Shown piece after piece: positions 15,330-23,539 of a stretch of 64,000 nt of DNA. Source of the DNA: Nocardioides sp. Soil774 (lineage in GTDB: Bacteria; Actinomycetota; Actinomycetes; Propionibacteriales; Nocardioidaceae); assembly GCF_001428125.1 (NCBI RefSeq), contig NZ_LMSM01000006.1, forward strand, positions 402,074-466,073. Reading direction: 5' to 3'. The notes under the pieces were generated by a model, which did not search any database, was not told the DNA's origin, and was given only the letters and a program-made list of their open reading frames with translations. The position numbers and the translations under genes are program-made. The number at the start of each line of letters is the position of its first letter. Position 1 is the stretch's first letter.

Positions 15330-16934
15330 ATGCCAGAGACCCCAGAGACCCCAGCGGCATCGCAGCCCGCCCCGAGCGACCCCGTCTCCGAGGCGGTGGC
15401 ACCGGGCTACCGGTTCGAGGGTCCGGCTCTCGAGCTCGGTGGCCTGATGCTCGACGCCGAGCGGCTCAGCGACGTCCACATCAAGATCCCCCTCGGCATG
15501 CTCAACCGGCACGGCCTCGTCGCCGGCGCCACCGGCACCGGCAAGACCAAGACCCTGCAGCTGCTCGCCGAGCAGCTCAGCGCCAACGGCGTACCGGTGT
15601 TCGCCGCCGACATCAAGGGCGACCTGTCGGGCCTCAGCGCGCCCGGCGAGCCCAGCGACAAGCTCACCGCCCGCACCGCGAGCGTCGGCCAGCAGTGGAC
15701 CGCGACCGGCTTCCCGACCGAGTTCTACGCCATCGGCGGCCAGGGCACCGGCGTCCCCGTGCGGGTGACGATGAGCGCCTTCGGCCCGACGCTGCTGGCC
15801 AAGGTGCTCGGCCTCAACGAGACCCAGGAGTCCTCGCTCGGCCTGGTCTTCTACTACTGCGACTCCCACGGGCTGCCGCTGCTCGACCTCGCCGACCTGC
15901 GTGCGGTCCTGCAGTACCTCACCGGCGACGCGGCCGGGAAGGCCGAGCTCAAGGGCATCGGCGGGCTCTCGCCGCAGACCGCCGGTGTGATCCTGCGCGA
16001 GCTGATCACCTTCGAGGCCCAGGGTGCCGACGTCTTCTTCGGGGAGCCGGAGTTCGAGACCCAGGACTTCCTGCGCACCACCGACGACGGCCGCGGCGTG
16101 ATCAGCCTCCTCGAGCTGCCGAACCTGCAGGACCGCCCGGCGCTGTTCTCCACCTTCCTCATGTGGCTGCTCGCCGACCTCTTCCACGACCTGCCGGAGG
16201 AGGGTGACCTCGACAAGCCCAAGCTGGTCTTCTTCTTCGACGAGGCGCACCTGCTGTTCCACGACGCCTCCGACGCCTTCCTCGACCAGATCGCGCAGAC
16301 CGTGCGGCTGATCCGCTCCAAGGGGGTCGGCGTCTTCTTCGTGACGCAGTCGCCGACCGACGTCCCTGACGACGTGCTCGCCCAGCTCGGCTCGCGCGTG
16401 CAGCACCAGCTCCGCGCCCACACGCCCAACGACGCCAAGGCGCTGCGCGCCACCGTGAACACCTACCCCGACAGCGCGTACGACGACCTCGGCGAGGTCA
16501 TCACGTCGCTCGGCATCGGCGAGGCGATCGTCACCGTGATGAACGAGCGCGGTGCCCCGACCCCCGTCGCCTGGACCCGACTGCGCGCGCCGGAGTCGCT
16601 GATGGATGCTGCCGACCCCGCCGCGATGGTGGCCGCCGTCAAGGCCTCGCCGCTGTCGGCGAAGTACGCCGAGGCGATCGACCGCGAGTCGGCCCGCGAG
16701 CTGCTGGCGAAGAAGCTCGAGGAGGGCGCGCGCAAGGCCGCCGAGGACGCCCGGGTCAAGGAGATGGCGCGCGAGCAGAAGAACGAGCGGGTCACCGAGA
16801 AGGCCTCGACGAAGGCCGAGAAGGAGAAGGACTCCATGGTGGAGACCGTCGTGAAGTCGACGGCCTTCAAGGACTTCATGCGCACCGCCGCGCGCGAGAT
16901 CGCCCGCGGGATGTTCAACAGCGGCCGCCGCTAG
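15330..16934 (+). CDS. HerA-like/DUF853 ATPase
   Basis: 534-aa cytosolic P-loop ATPase of the DUF853 family, related to the HerA/FtsK DNA translocases; the cellular job is not established. Walker A GATGTGKT (66-73) and Walker B KLVFFFDEAH (about 297-306) are intact. An arginine-containing VRLIRSKGVGVFFVTQSP segment follows, typical of the family. The C-terminal about 90 residues are lysine/glutamate-rich and probably coiled coil (EEGARKAAEDARVKEMARE). The gene is monocistronic, divergent from the small conserved gene and convergent with eccC, separated from the latter by two related hairpins. Confidence 0.85.
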   Translation: MPETPETPAASQPAPSDPVSEAVAPGYRFEGPALELGGLMLDAERLSDVHIKIPLGMLNRHGLVAGATGTGKTKTLQLLAEQLSANGVPVFAADIKGDLSGLSAPGEPSDKLTARTASVGQQWTATGFPTEFYAIGGQGTGVPVRVTMSAFGPTLLAKVLGLNETQESSLGLVFYYCDSHGLPLLDLADLRAVLQYLTGDAAGKAELKGIGGLSPQTAGVILRELITFEAQGADVFFGEPEFETQDFLRTTDDGRGVISLLELPNLQDRPALFSTFLMWLLADLFHDLPEEGDLDKPKLVFFFDEAHLLFHDASDAFLDQIAQTVRLIRSKGVGVFFVTQSPTDVPDDVLAQLGSRVQHQLRAHTPNDAKALRATVNTYPDSAYDDLGEVITSLGIGEAIVTVMNERGAPTPVAWTRLRAPESLMDAADPAAMVAAVKASPLSAKYAEAIDRESARELLAKKLEEGARKAAEDARVKEMAREQKNERVTEKASTKAEKEKDSMVETVVKSTAFKDFMRTAAREIARGMFNSGRR

Positions 16935-16940
16935 TCCCGC

Positions 16941-17000
16941 GGCGAGCGGTGTGTGAGGGGGATTCGGGACGCTCGGAATCCCCCTCACACACCGTTCGCC
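16941..17000. repeat. 25-bp stem hairpin, repeat copy A (terminator-like)
   Basis: The arms at 16941-16965 and 16976-17000 pair over 25 bp (one G-T pair) with a 10-nt apex. It lies between convergent genes, 6 nt after the HerA-like stop. The left arm contains GAGCGGTGTGTGAGGGGGAT, which recurs nearly unchanged in copy B. Confidence 0.75.
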
Positions 17001-17027
17001 GGGCGTGTCGCCGTACGAGGCGCGCCT

Positions 17028-17081
17028 GAGCGGTGCGTGAGGAGGATCGGTGGCGCCGAAAATCTCCGTCACTCACCGCTC
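17028..17081. repeat. Imperfect hairpin, repeat copy B (terminator-like)
   Basis: GAGCGGTGCGTGAGGAGGAT (17028-17047) matches the arm of copy A at 18 of 20 positions and pairs, with a few mismatches, with 17062-17081. It lies 10 nt beyond the eccC stop on the other side, so each convergent gene ends in one copy. Confidence 0.65.
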
Positions 17082-17091
17082 GGGCGGCGGC

Positions 17092-20000
17092 TCACATGGT
17101 CGGGTCGAGCCAGGCCAGCTGCGCGGTCTGGGTGCCGCCGTCGCGGGTGACGACCCGGGCCCGGCCCTCGGGCGCCGGCTGCGGGCGCAGGTTGCCGATG
17201 AGCACGCCCTCGTCGCGCGGGCCGGACAGCACGACGCCGGGCATCGCGAGGTCGCGCAGCGACTGGATGACGGGCTCGTAGAGCGCGCGGGACGCACCAC
17301 CCGTACGCCGCGCCACCACGACGTGCAGGCCGACGTCGCGGGCCTGGGCCATCAGCGGCTGCAGCGCCGAGACCGGCGAGGACTGCTGGGTGGCGACCAG
17401 GTCGTAGTCGTCGACCACGACGAAGACCTCGGCACCGGTCCACCACGAGCGGCTGCGCAGCTGGTCGGGCGTCACGTCGGGACCGGGGATGCGACCCTCG
17501 AGGTAGCTCGCGATGTCCTTGAGCGTGGGCGTGGCCTGGGTGGCGGAGGTGAGGTAGTTGAGCAGGTACTCGTCGGGCACCTCGCCGAGCAGCGAGCGGC
17601 GGTAGTCGACCAGCACGATCTGGGCCTGCTTCGGCGTGCGGGTGCGCATGATCTCGTGGACGTAGGCCCGCAGCAGCGCGCTCTTGCCCGACTGCCCGTC
17701 GCCGAAGATCAGCATGTGCGGCTCGGCGTCGACGTCGAGCCCGATCGGGGCCAGCTCCTTCTCGTTGATGCCGAGCAGGACGTGGCGCTCGGGCATCTTG
17801 CGGCGCACCGCGTCCTCGCGGATCGCCTCGAGCGTGACCCGCTCGGGCAGCAGGCGCAGCTTGGGGCCCTCGGGGCCCTTCCACGCCGCGGCCATCTTGT
17901 CGATCAGGTCGTCGACGCCGTCGCCGAGCGTGTCGGCGTTGCCGTCGCCGTCGACGCGCGGCAGCGCGCCGAGGAAGTGCAGCTTGGACGGCACGAGACC
18001 GCGGCCCGGGCGACCGACCGGCACGAGGGCGGCGACCTTGCGGTCGACCTCGGAGTCGAGCGGGTCGCCGAGGCGCAGCTCGAGCTTGGAGCCGAAGACG
18101 TCGCGCATCGCGGCGCGGTAGTCGGCCCACCGGGTCGAGGCGGTGACGATGTGGAGGCCGAAGGTCAGGCCGCGCGCGGCGAGCTGCTGGATCTCCATCT
18201 CGAGGTCGTCGAACTCCGCGCGGAGCGTGCTCCAGCCGTCGATGACCAGGAACACGTCGCCCCAGCCGTCGTCGACCCGGCCCTGGGCGCGGCGCGAGCG
18301 GTAGGTCTCGATGGAGTCGATGCCGTTCTCGCGGAAGAAGGCCTCGCGACGGTCGACGATGCCCTCGACCTCGGCCATGACGCGGCGTACGACGTCGGGC
18401 TCGGAGCGCGTCGCGACGCCGGAGACGTGCGGCAGCCGGGCGAGCGGGGCGAACGTGCCACCGCCGAAGTCGAGCACGAAGAACTGCGACTCCATCGGCG
18501 TGGTCACCAGCGCCATGCTCGTGACGATCGTGCGCAGCAGGGTGCTCTTGCCCGAGCGGGGCCCGCCGACGACGGCCACGTGACCGGCGGCGCCGGTGAG
18601 GTTGAGCGTCATCGTGTCGCGGCGCTGCTCGCGGGGACGGTCGACGGTGCCGAGCGGGATCACCAGGCCGGGCACGTTGCGCCACTGCTGCGAGGTGAGG
18701 CCGAGGTCGGCGTGCTCGACGAGGTCGGGCATGAGCTCGTCGAGGGTGTCGGGCACGTCGAGCGGCGGGAGCCAGACCTGGTGGGCCTCGGGGCCCTTGC
18801 CGATCATCCGCTGCACCGCGATGTCGAGCAGCGAGGGCTGCTCGCCCTGCCCCTGCCGCTGCGGCTGCGGGGCCGCCACGTCGGGGGTCTCGTCGGCGGT
18901 CGGCTGGAGCGCCTGCACCTCGGAGATCGTGAAGGGCAGGATGCCGCGGATGGCGCCGCCCTCGTCGCGGGTGACGCGGGTGCGGCTCGACGGCGGCCCG
19001 GAGACGTACGCCGCCTTGAAGCGCAGCAGCGTGGACTGGTCGGGCTTGAGGTAGCCCAGGCCGGGGACGGCGGGGAGCTCGTAGGCGTCGGGCACACCGA
19101 GGACCGCGCGGGACTCCCCGGCGGAGAAGGTGCGGAGGCCGACGCGGTAGGACAGGTGGGACTCCAGGCCGCGCAGACGGCCCTCCTCGAGCCGCTGCGA
19201 GGCGAGCAGCAGGTGCAGCCCGAGCGAGCGGCCGAGGCGGCCGATGGCGACGAAGAGGTCGATGAACTCGGGCTTGGCCGAGAGCATCTCGGAGAACTCG
19301 TCGACGACGATGAAGAGCGACGGCATCGGCTCGAGCGGCTCGCCGTTGGCGCGGGCCTTCTCGTAGTCGCGGACCGAGGCGTAGTTGCCGGCGTCGCGCA
19401 GCAGCTCCTGGCGGCGCGTCATCTCGCCGGAGAGGGCGTCCTGCATGCGGTCGACGAGCGTGAGCTCGTTGGCGAGGTTGGTGATGACGGCCGACACGTG
19501 CGGCATGTCGGCCATGCCGGCGAACGTCGCACCACCCTTGAAGTCGACCAGCACGAGGTTGAGCTGCTCCGAGGAGTGCGTCATCACCAGGCCGAGCACG
19601 AGCGTGCGGAGGAACTCCGACTTGCCGGAGCCGGTCGCACCGATCACCAGGCCGTGGGGTCCCATGCCCTGCTGGGCGGACTCCTTGATGTCGAGGTGCA
19701 CCATGCCGCCGGAGTCGCCGATGCCGATCGGCACCCGGAGCCGGTCGCGCGCGGGGCGCGGACGCCAGGCGGTCGCGGGGTCGTAGGCGAAGATGTCGCC
19801 GAGGCCGAGCAGGTCCATGTGGTCGGGCGTCGTCGAGGTGATGTCGACCGCGCCGCCGGCCGAGGAGGCCTCGGCGCTGGCGGTCTTCAGCGGCGCGATG
19901 CGTCGGGCGTACGCCTCCGCGGTGGCGAGGTCGCACTGGTCGGCCAGCGCCCGCACGGGCTCGCCGCGCAGCCGCAGCGCGCTGACCGGTCGCTTGCCGA

Positions 20001-21099
20001 GCTCGTCGGGGGCGTCGGCGAACTCCAGGCGCAGGCGCGTGGAGTCCTCGAGCTCGTCCCACCGGCTCGGCAGGTCGAGCAGGGTGACGCCGTGCAGGCC
20101 GTCGGGCGGCACGATGTGGTTGCCGGGGGGCAGGTGGCCGCCGTCGATGACCAGCAGGATGTGGGGGGTCGCCGCGCGCTCGTCGGCGCCGAAGCGGGGC
20201 CGGTCGCTGAGGTCGGGCGGCAGCAGGTTGCCGAGGTCGTCGAGCGAGGTCGAGACCAGTCGCATCGGACCGACGGCGTCGGCCTCGCGGGTGCTCTGCG
20301 CGTGGGGCAGCCACTTCACCCAGTCCCAGTGGGTCAGGTTCTGCTCCGAGCTCAGCACCGCGACCACGAGCTGGTCGGGGTTGTGGAAGGCCGTGGCCGA
20401 GCAGATCATCGCCCGCGCGGTCGAGCGGACCTCCTCGGCGTCGCCGCAGAGCTCGATGCGGTCGAAGGCGCGCAGGTCGATCGACGCCGGCAGGTTGGGC
20501 TGGAGACGGTGCACGACGAGCAGGCGGTGCAGCGCCGACGCGGCGGCGGGGTCGACCTGGTCGACCGGCGCGCTCTCCGGCGGGACCAGCTCGAGCGAGA
20601 GCGGCTGGGAGCAGAGGCCGTAGCGCACGTGCAGGAAGTTGTCGTCCGAGGCGGTGTGCTCCCACAGGCGGGTGCGCTCCTCGGCCAGCGAGGGCAGGGC
20701 GCTGGGCTCGGGGTGGTGCCAGTTGAGGGCGCGCCGCTGCTGGTCGGCGGCCTCGCGCGCCACCTTGCGGATGTTGCTGAGGTAGCGCAGGTACTCGGTG
20801 CGCGACCCGGTGACCTGCTGCGCGCGCTGCTTACGCTGCCGGTCGATCTGCACGATGATGAAGCCGAGCGTGGCGAAGAGGAACATGCCCGCGGCCAGGA
20901 AGCTGCGGCTCTTGTTGGCCCCGCCCATCGTGGCCACCAGGACGATGGAGCCCAGGCTGCCCAGCATCGGGATGGCGTTCATCAGCACGCCGCCGGCGCC
21001 CTCGCCCTCCTGCAGCTCCGGCGGGGGCTGCAGCACGATCTGGCCGCCCGGCATCTCCGGCTCGTCGAGCCTCTGGCCGCCTCGCAGTGTCGTGCTCAC
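17092..21099 (-). CDS. eccC: EccC, type VII secretion FtsK/SpoIIIE ATPase
   Basis: 1335-aa fused EccC (EccCa+EccCb), the motor of the ESX secretion machine at the inner membrane. Two N-terminal transmembrane helices (about residues 45-85) are followed by three FtsK-like ATPase domains with Walker A motifs GATGSGKSEF (about 487), GGPRSGKSTL (about 845) and GDGQSGKSAL (about 1133). Only the first has a full Walker B acidic pair (FIVVDEF); the others read VIDGW and VVDDY, matching the known degeneration of domains 2 and 3, the last of which binds the export signal of EsxB-type substrates. GTG start with GGGGGA upstream, and TACTAT on the minus strand at 21136-21141. Divergent from the first EccD paralogue. 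Confidence 0.95.
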   Translation of the reverse strand: MSTTLRGGQRLDEPEMPGGQIVLQPPPELQEGEGAGGVLMNAIPMLGSLGSIVLVATMGGANKSRSFLAAGMFLFATLGFIIVQIDRQRKQRAQQVTGSRTEYLRYLSNIRKVAREAADQQRRALNWHHPEPSALPSLAEERTRLWEHTASDDNFLHVRYGLCSQPLSLELVPPESAPVDQVDPAAASALHRLLVVHRLQPNLPASIDLRAFDRIELCGDAEEVRSTARAMICSATAFHNPDQLVVAVLSSEQNLTHWDWVKWLPHAQSTREADAVGPMRLVSTSLDDLGNLLPPDLSDRPRFGADERAATPHILLVIDGGHLPPGNHIVPPDGLHGVTLLDLPSRWDELEDSTRLRLEFADAPDELGKRPVSALRLRGEPVRALADQCDLATAEAYARRIAPLKTASAEASSAGGAVDITSTTPDHMDLLGLGDIFAYDPATAWRPRPARDRLRVPIGIGDSGGMVHLDIKESAQQGMGPHGLVIGATGSGKSEFLRTLVLGLVMTHSSEQLNLVLVDFKGGATFAGMADMPHVSAVITNLANELTLVDRMQDALSGEMTRRQELLRDAGNYASVRDYEKARANGEPLEPMPSLFIVVDEFSEMLSAKPEFIDLFVAIGRLGRSLGLHLLLASQRLEEGRLRGLESHLSYRVGLRTFSAGESRAVLGVPDAYELPAVPGLGYLKPDQSTLLRFKAAYVSGPPSSRTRVTRDEGGAIRGILPFTISEVQALQPTADETPDVAAPQPQRQGQGEQPSLLDIAVQRMIGKGPEAHQVWLPPLDVPDTLDELMPDLVEHADLGLTSQQWRNVPGLVIPLGTVDRPREQRRDTMTLNLTGAAGHVAVVGGPRSGKSTLLRTIVTSMALVTTPMESQFFVLDFGGGTFAPLARLPHVSGVATRSEPDVVRRVMAEVEGIVDRREAFFRENGIDSIETYRSRRAQGRVDDGWGDVFLVIDGWSTLRAEFDDLEMEIQQLAARGLTFGLHIVTASTRWADYRAAMRDVFGSKLELRLGDPLDSEVDRKVAALVPVGRPGRGLVPSKLHFLGALPRVDGDGNADTLGDGVDDLIDKMAAAWKGPEGPKLRLLPERVTLEAIREDAVRRKMPERHVLLGINEKELAPIGLDVDAEPHMLIFGDGQSGKSALLRAYVHEIMRTRTPKQAQIVLVDYRRSLLGEVPDEYLLNYLTSATQATPTLKDIASYLEGRIPGPDVTPDQLRSRSWWTGAEVFVVVDDYDLVATQQSSPVSALQPLMAQARDVGLHVVVARRTGGASRALYEPVIQSLRDLAMPGVVLSGPRDEGVLIGNLRPQPAPEGRARVVTRDGGTQTAQLAWLDPTM

Positions 21100-21135
21100 G
21101 CATCCCCCGTTGCCTCACCAGATGAAGTCGCGTCG

Positions 21136-21141
21136 ATAGTA
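21136..21141 (-). promoter_or_regulatory. Putative -10 box of eccC
   Basis: TACTAT on the minus strand in an AT-richer stretch of the eccC/eccD intergenic region, about 37 nt before the eccC GTG. Confidence 0.4.
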
Positions 21142-21243
21142 GGTGCGCCGCTGCACCCGCGCGAGCCGACGACCCGCCCGGCGACCCCGGCCGTGCAATA
21201 CCCTGCTCCGAGAGAAGCGCCCGGTGCACGCGAAGGGGGAATC

Positions 21244-22623
21244 GTGTCGGACGTCGCCATGCCCAGCCCAGCTGACGCGACCATCGCCGTGAGCATCCAC
21301 GGCCCCGCCGGCGTGCTCGACCTCGTGGTCCCCGCCGGGGCCACCTCGGTCGACGTCGCCCGCGAGTACGCCAAGCAGGCGGAGGCGGCGGGCGCGGTCC
21401 CGGGCATCCCGCTCCTGCAGACCGCGCTGGGGGAGCGGCTCAACGCCGCGGTCCCGCTCGCCGACGCCGGCGTGCAGCCCGGCGACGTGCTCGTCGCCAC
21501 CACGGGCGTGCACCGCCCGCGCCGGGTGACGCTGCTGCAGGCCGCCAAGAACGCACCCGAGAGCCCCGCCCTGGCGTCGATGATCGCCACCGTCGCCGCG
21601 CTCGCTGCCGTCCTCGCCGCGTGGTACGCCGGTCGCGCGGGGGAGGAGACGGTGCGCACCGTCGCCGTGGGGATCCTGCTGGCGTGCGCGCTCGTCGGCG
21701 TGCTGCCCGTCGGCCGGCACACCCGGCAGCGTGCTGCCGCAGCACCGGCCTTCGCCGCCGCCGCCGCGTTCGCGGCCCTCTACGAGCCCGGCGTGCACCT
21801 GCTGCCCGCGATCCTGGGTGCCGCCGGCATCGCCGCTGCTGTCGTGGCCGGCATCGGTCGCGCGCTCTCGGCCGAGTCCGACGAGCTCGGTGCGGTGTGG
21901 ATCGCGGCCGGGCTGACGGTCTTCGCCTGCTGCTCGGTGCCGGCCCTCATGGGCTGGGACGCCCGCGTCGCCTGGACGCTGCTGGTCTTCGGCTCGATGA
22001 TGGCCGCGCGCTTCGCGCCGTCGCTCGCCATCGACGTGCCCGACGAGGCGCTCCTCGACCTCGACCGCCTCGCCGTCACCGCGTGGTCCGCGCGCGACGC
22101 GCAGCGCAAGGGCCGTCGCGGTCGCATCGTGGTGGCGGCCGACGCCATGGAGCGGCTGGTCCACCGGGCCTCGCGCATCGTCACCGGCGCCTCCGCGGCG
22201 ATCCTGGTGACGGTCGCGGTCGCGAGCCCGCTGCTGCTGCACACCGCCACCATCGACCTCGACCGCATCGGCGCACGGTGCCTGGTCCTCTTCGCCGGCT
22301 GCTCGCTCCTGCTGGCCGCGCGCTCCTACCGCCACGCCGCGGCCCGCGGCCTGCTGCGCCTGGGCGGGTTGGCCGCGCTGGTCTCCCTCGCCGTGCACCT
22401 GGTGCTCGGCCCGGGCGCGGAGCTCCTGGACACCTTCTTCTACGCCGTCGTGGCCCTGGGTGCCATCGCGCTGGGCGCCGCTGTCGCCACCGGGCGCGGG
22501 TGGCGCTCGGTCTGGTGGTCGCGCCGGGCCGAGGTCGCGGAGTCGTTGTGCGGCAGCCTCGCCTTCGCCTCGGCGGTCGTCGCGGCCGGCGTCTTCCGCC
22601 GCCTGTGGGAAATGACGTCGTGA
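21244..22623 (+). CDS. EccD-like membrane protein, paralogue 1
   Basis: 459-aa protein with the exact architecture of EccD, the main membrane-channel scaffold of ESX systems. It has an N-terminal ubiquitin-like domain (about 12-95: VSIHGPAGVLDLVVPAG to PGDVLVATTGVH) and then 11 predicted transmembrane helices, with a basic cytosolic loop between helices 6 and 7 (WSARDAQRKGRRGRIVV). It is clearly divergent from the second EccD at 23540. The GTG at 21244 with AAGGGGGA seven bases upstream is chosen; the very long open frame in front of it is antisense to eccC. It is followed by the two WXG100 genes. No EccE-like gene was found, so this may be the second membrane partner. Confidence 0.75.
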   Translation: MSDVAMPSPADATIAVSIHGPAGVLDLVVPAGATSVDVAREYAKQAEAAGAVPGIPLLQTALGERLNAAVPLADAGVQPGDVLVATTGVHRPRRVTLLQAAKNAPESPALASMIATVAALAAVLAAWYAGRAGEETVRTVAVGILLACALVGVLPVGRHTRQRAAAAPAFAAAAAFAALYEPGVHLLPAILGAAGIAAAVVAGIGRALSAESDELGAVWIAAGLTVFACCSVPALMGWDARVAWTLLVFGSMMAARFAPSLAIDVPDEALLDLDRLAVTAWSARDAQRKGRRGRIVVAADAMERLVHRASRIVTGASAAILVTVAVASPLLLHTATIDLDRIGARCLVLFAGCSLLLAARSYRHAAARGLLRLGGLAALVSLAVHLVLGPGAELLDTFFYAVVALGAIALGAAVATGRGWRSVWWSRRAEVAESLCGSLAFASAVVAAGVFRRLWEMTS

Positions 22624-22687
22624 GGTTTAGCCCCAAATCGGTCGGGTAGATGCACGTCAGCGCGGGGGGTCGGGACGTCTCCCCGAG

Positions 22688-22708
22688 CACCGGACCACCA
22701 GTCCGGTG
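22688..22708. promoter_or_regulatory. Hairpin between EccD paralogue and WXG100 genes
   Basis: CACCGGAC (22688-22695) pairs perfectly with GTCCGGTG (22701-22708) around CACCA. It lies 57 nt upstream of the first WXG100 start, so it could attenuate read-through or stabilise the abundant esx mRNA. Confidence 0.45.
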
Positions 22709-22764
22709 GATCACCAACACACAAGAAACTCGGTCGGTTCGACCGCCGAGGGAAACGGATCGAC

Positions 22765-23076
22765 ATGAGCGAGATCTACGGCCAGACAGAGAAGGCCCTG
22801 TCCAGGGGTGCCGACTTCGTCGACCAGGCCCGCGGTGACGTCAAGAACAAGTGCGGTGTCCTCTCCGGCAACATCCAGACCATGATGGGCGGATGGGGCG
22901 GCCAGGGTGCCACCGCGTTCAACAACCTCATGATCGCGTGGAACGAGAAGCAGGAGACGATCCTCAAGGCGCTCGACCAGCTCTCCGCGTCGATGAAGGA
23001 GACCGAGCGCGACAACGTCTCCACCGACGAGAGCCAGTCCGCCACCCACGCCAACCTCCAGGGCCGTCTCGGCTGA
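22765..23076 (+). CDS. WXG100-family ESX protein (EsxA/EsxB-like), first of pair
   Basis: 103-aa helical hairpin protein of the WXG100 family. The turn motif is WGG (residues 44-46) within MMGGWGGQGATAFNNLM. The helices before and after are of typical length, and there is no signal peptide. It should dimerise with the protein encoded 31 nt downstream and leave the cell through the ESX channel. It has a single cysteine (Cys30) and no YxxxD/E signal at its C-terminus, so the partner probably carries the export signal. Upstream is a 141-nt region with a small hairpin. Confidence 0.93.
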   Translation: MSEIYGQTEKALSRGADFVDQARGDVKNKCGVLSGNIQTMMGGWGGQGATAFNNLMIAWNEKQETILKALDQLSASMKETERDNVSTDESQSATHANLQGRLG

Positions 23077-23110
23077 CGCCGAGCCCCTACACAGACTCAG
23101 GAGATCGATG

Positions 23111-23401
23111 ATGAGCTTCGACGGAATCAAGGTCCAGCACGGTGCACTCGACGCCGGTGCCGCCGACGTGATGAAGGCCGCCAAGGACATCGAGGCGCGC
23201 CTCGACCAGCTCGAGACGGACCTCAACCCGCTCAAGTCGGACTGGAACGGTAACGCCAAGATGGCCTACGACCAGGCCAAGGCGAAGTGGGACCAGGCCA
23301 TGCAGGAGATGACCCTGCTCCTGGAGCAGGCCAGCAAGGGCGTCGACGCGTCCAACGCGGAGTACAAGGCCGCCGACGCGCGAGGCGCCAACCGCTTCTG
23401 A
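23111..23401 (+). CDS. WXG100-family ESX protein, second of pair
   Basis: 96-aa WXG100 protein with the WNG turn in LKSDWNGNAKMAYDQAK. The C-terminal export signal YxxxD appears as YKAAD, about eleven residues from the end, which makes this the EsxB-type partner recognised by EccC domain 3. Two ATG codons stand in tandem (23108 and 23111); the second has better spacing to AGGAG. A strong hairpin follows the stop, so the pair can be expressed at higher level than the flanking membrane genes. Confidence 0.95.
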   Translation: MSFDGIKVQHGALDAGAADVMKAAKDIEARLDQLETDLNPLKSDWNGNAKMAYDQAKAKWDQAMQEMTLLLEQASKGVDASNAEYKAADARGANRF

Positions 23402-23417
23402 TCGCGTTCCAGCCGGT

Positions 23418-23452
23418 GAGGCCGGTCGTCCCGTGGTGGGACGACCGGCCTC
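23418..23452 (+). terminator. Strong hairpin after the WXG100 pair
   Basis: GAGGCCGGTCGTCCC (23418-23432) and its exact reverse complement (23438-23452) around GTGGT: 15 bp perfect stem. There is no U-tract. Confidence 0.75.
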
Positions 23453-23466
23453 GCTGCCTGTTCGCC

Positions 23467-23472
23467 TAGGCT
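23467..23472 (+). promoter_or_regulatory. Putative -10 box for eccD-eccB-mycP
   Basis: TAGGCT just after the esx terminator, about 68 nt before the eccD ATG. It suggests that the eccD-eccB-mycP genes have their own promoter. Confidence 0.35.
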
Positions 23473-23539
23473 GCACTCCGTTCGGTGGCTCGGGGCCTCG
23501 TCCCGCGCGCACGTGAAGCACGATCAGGGGGAGACACCA

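Noticed and set aside
17050..22623. A 1857-codon open frame on the plus strand across the eccC region
   Set aside because: The first about 1400 codons are antisense to eccC, whose three ATPase domains are unmistakable; the valine/arginine/glycine-rich translation is a GC-bias shadow. Only the part from 21244 is a gene.
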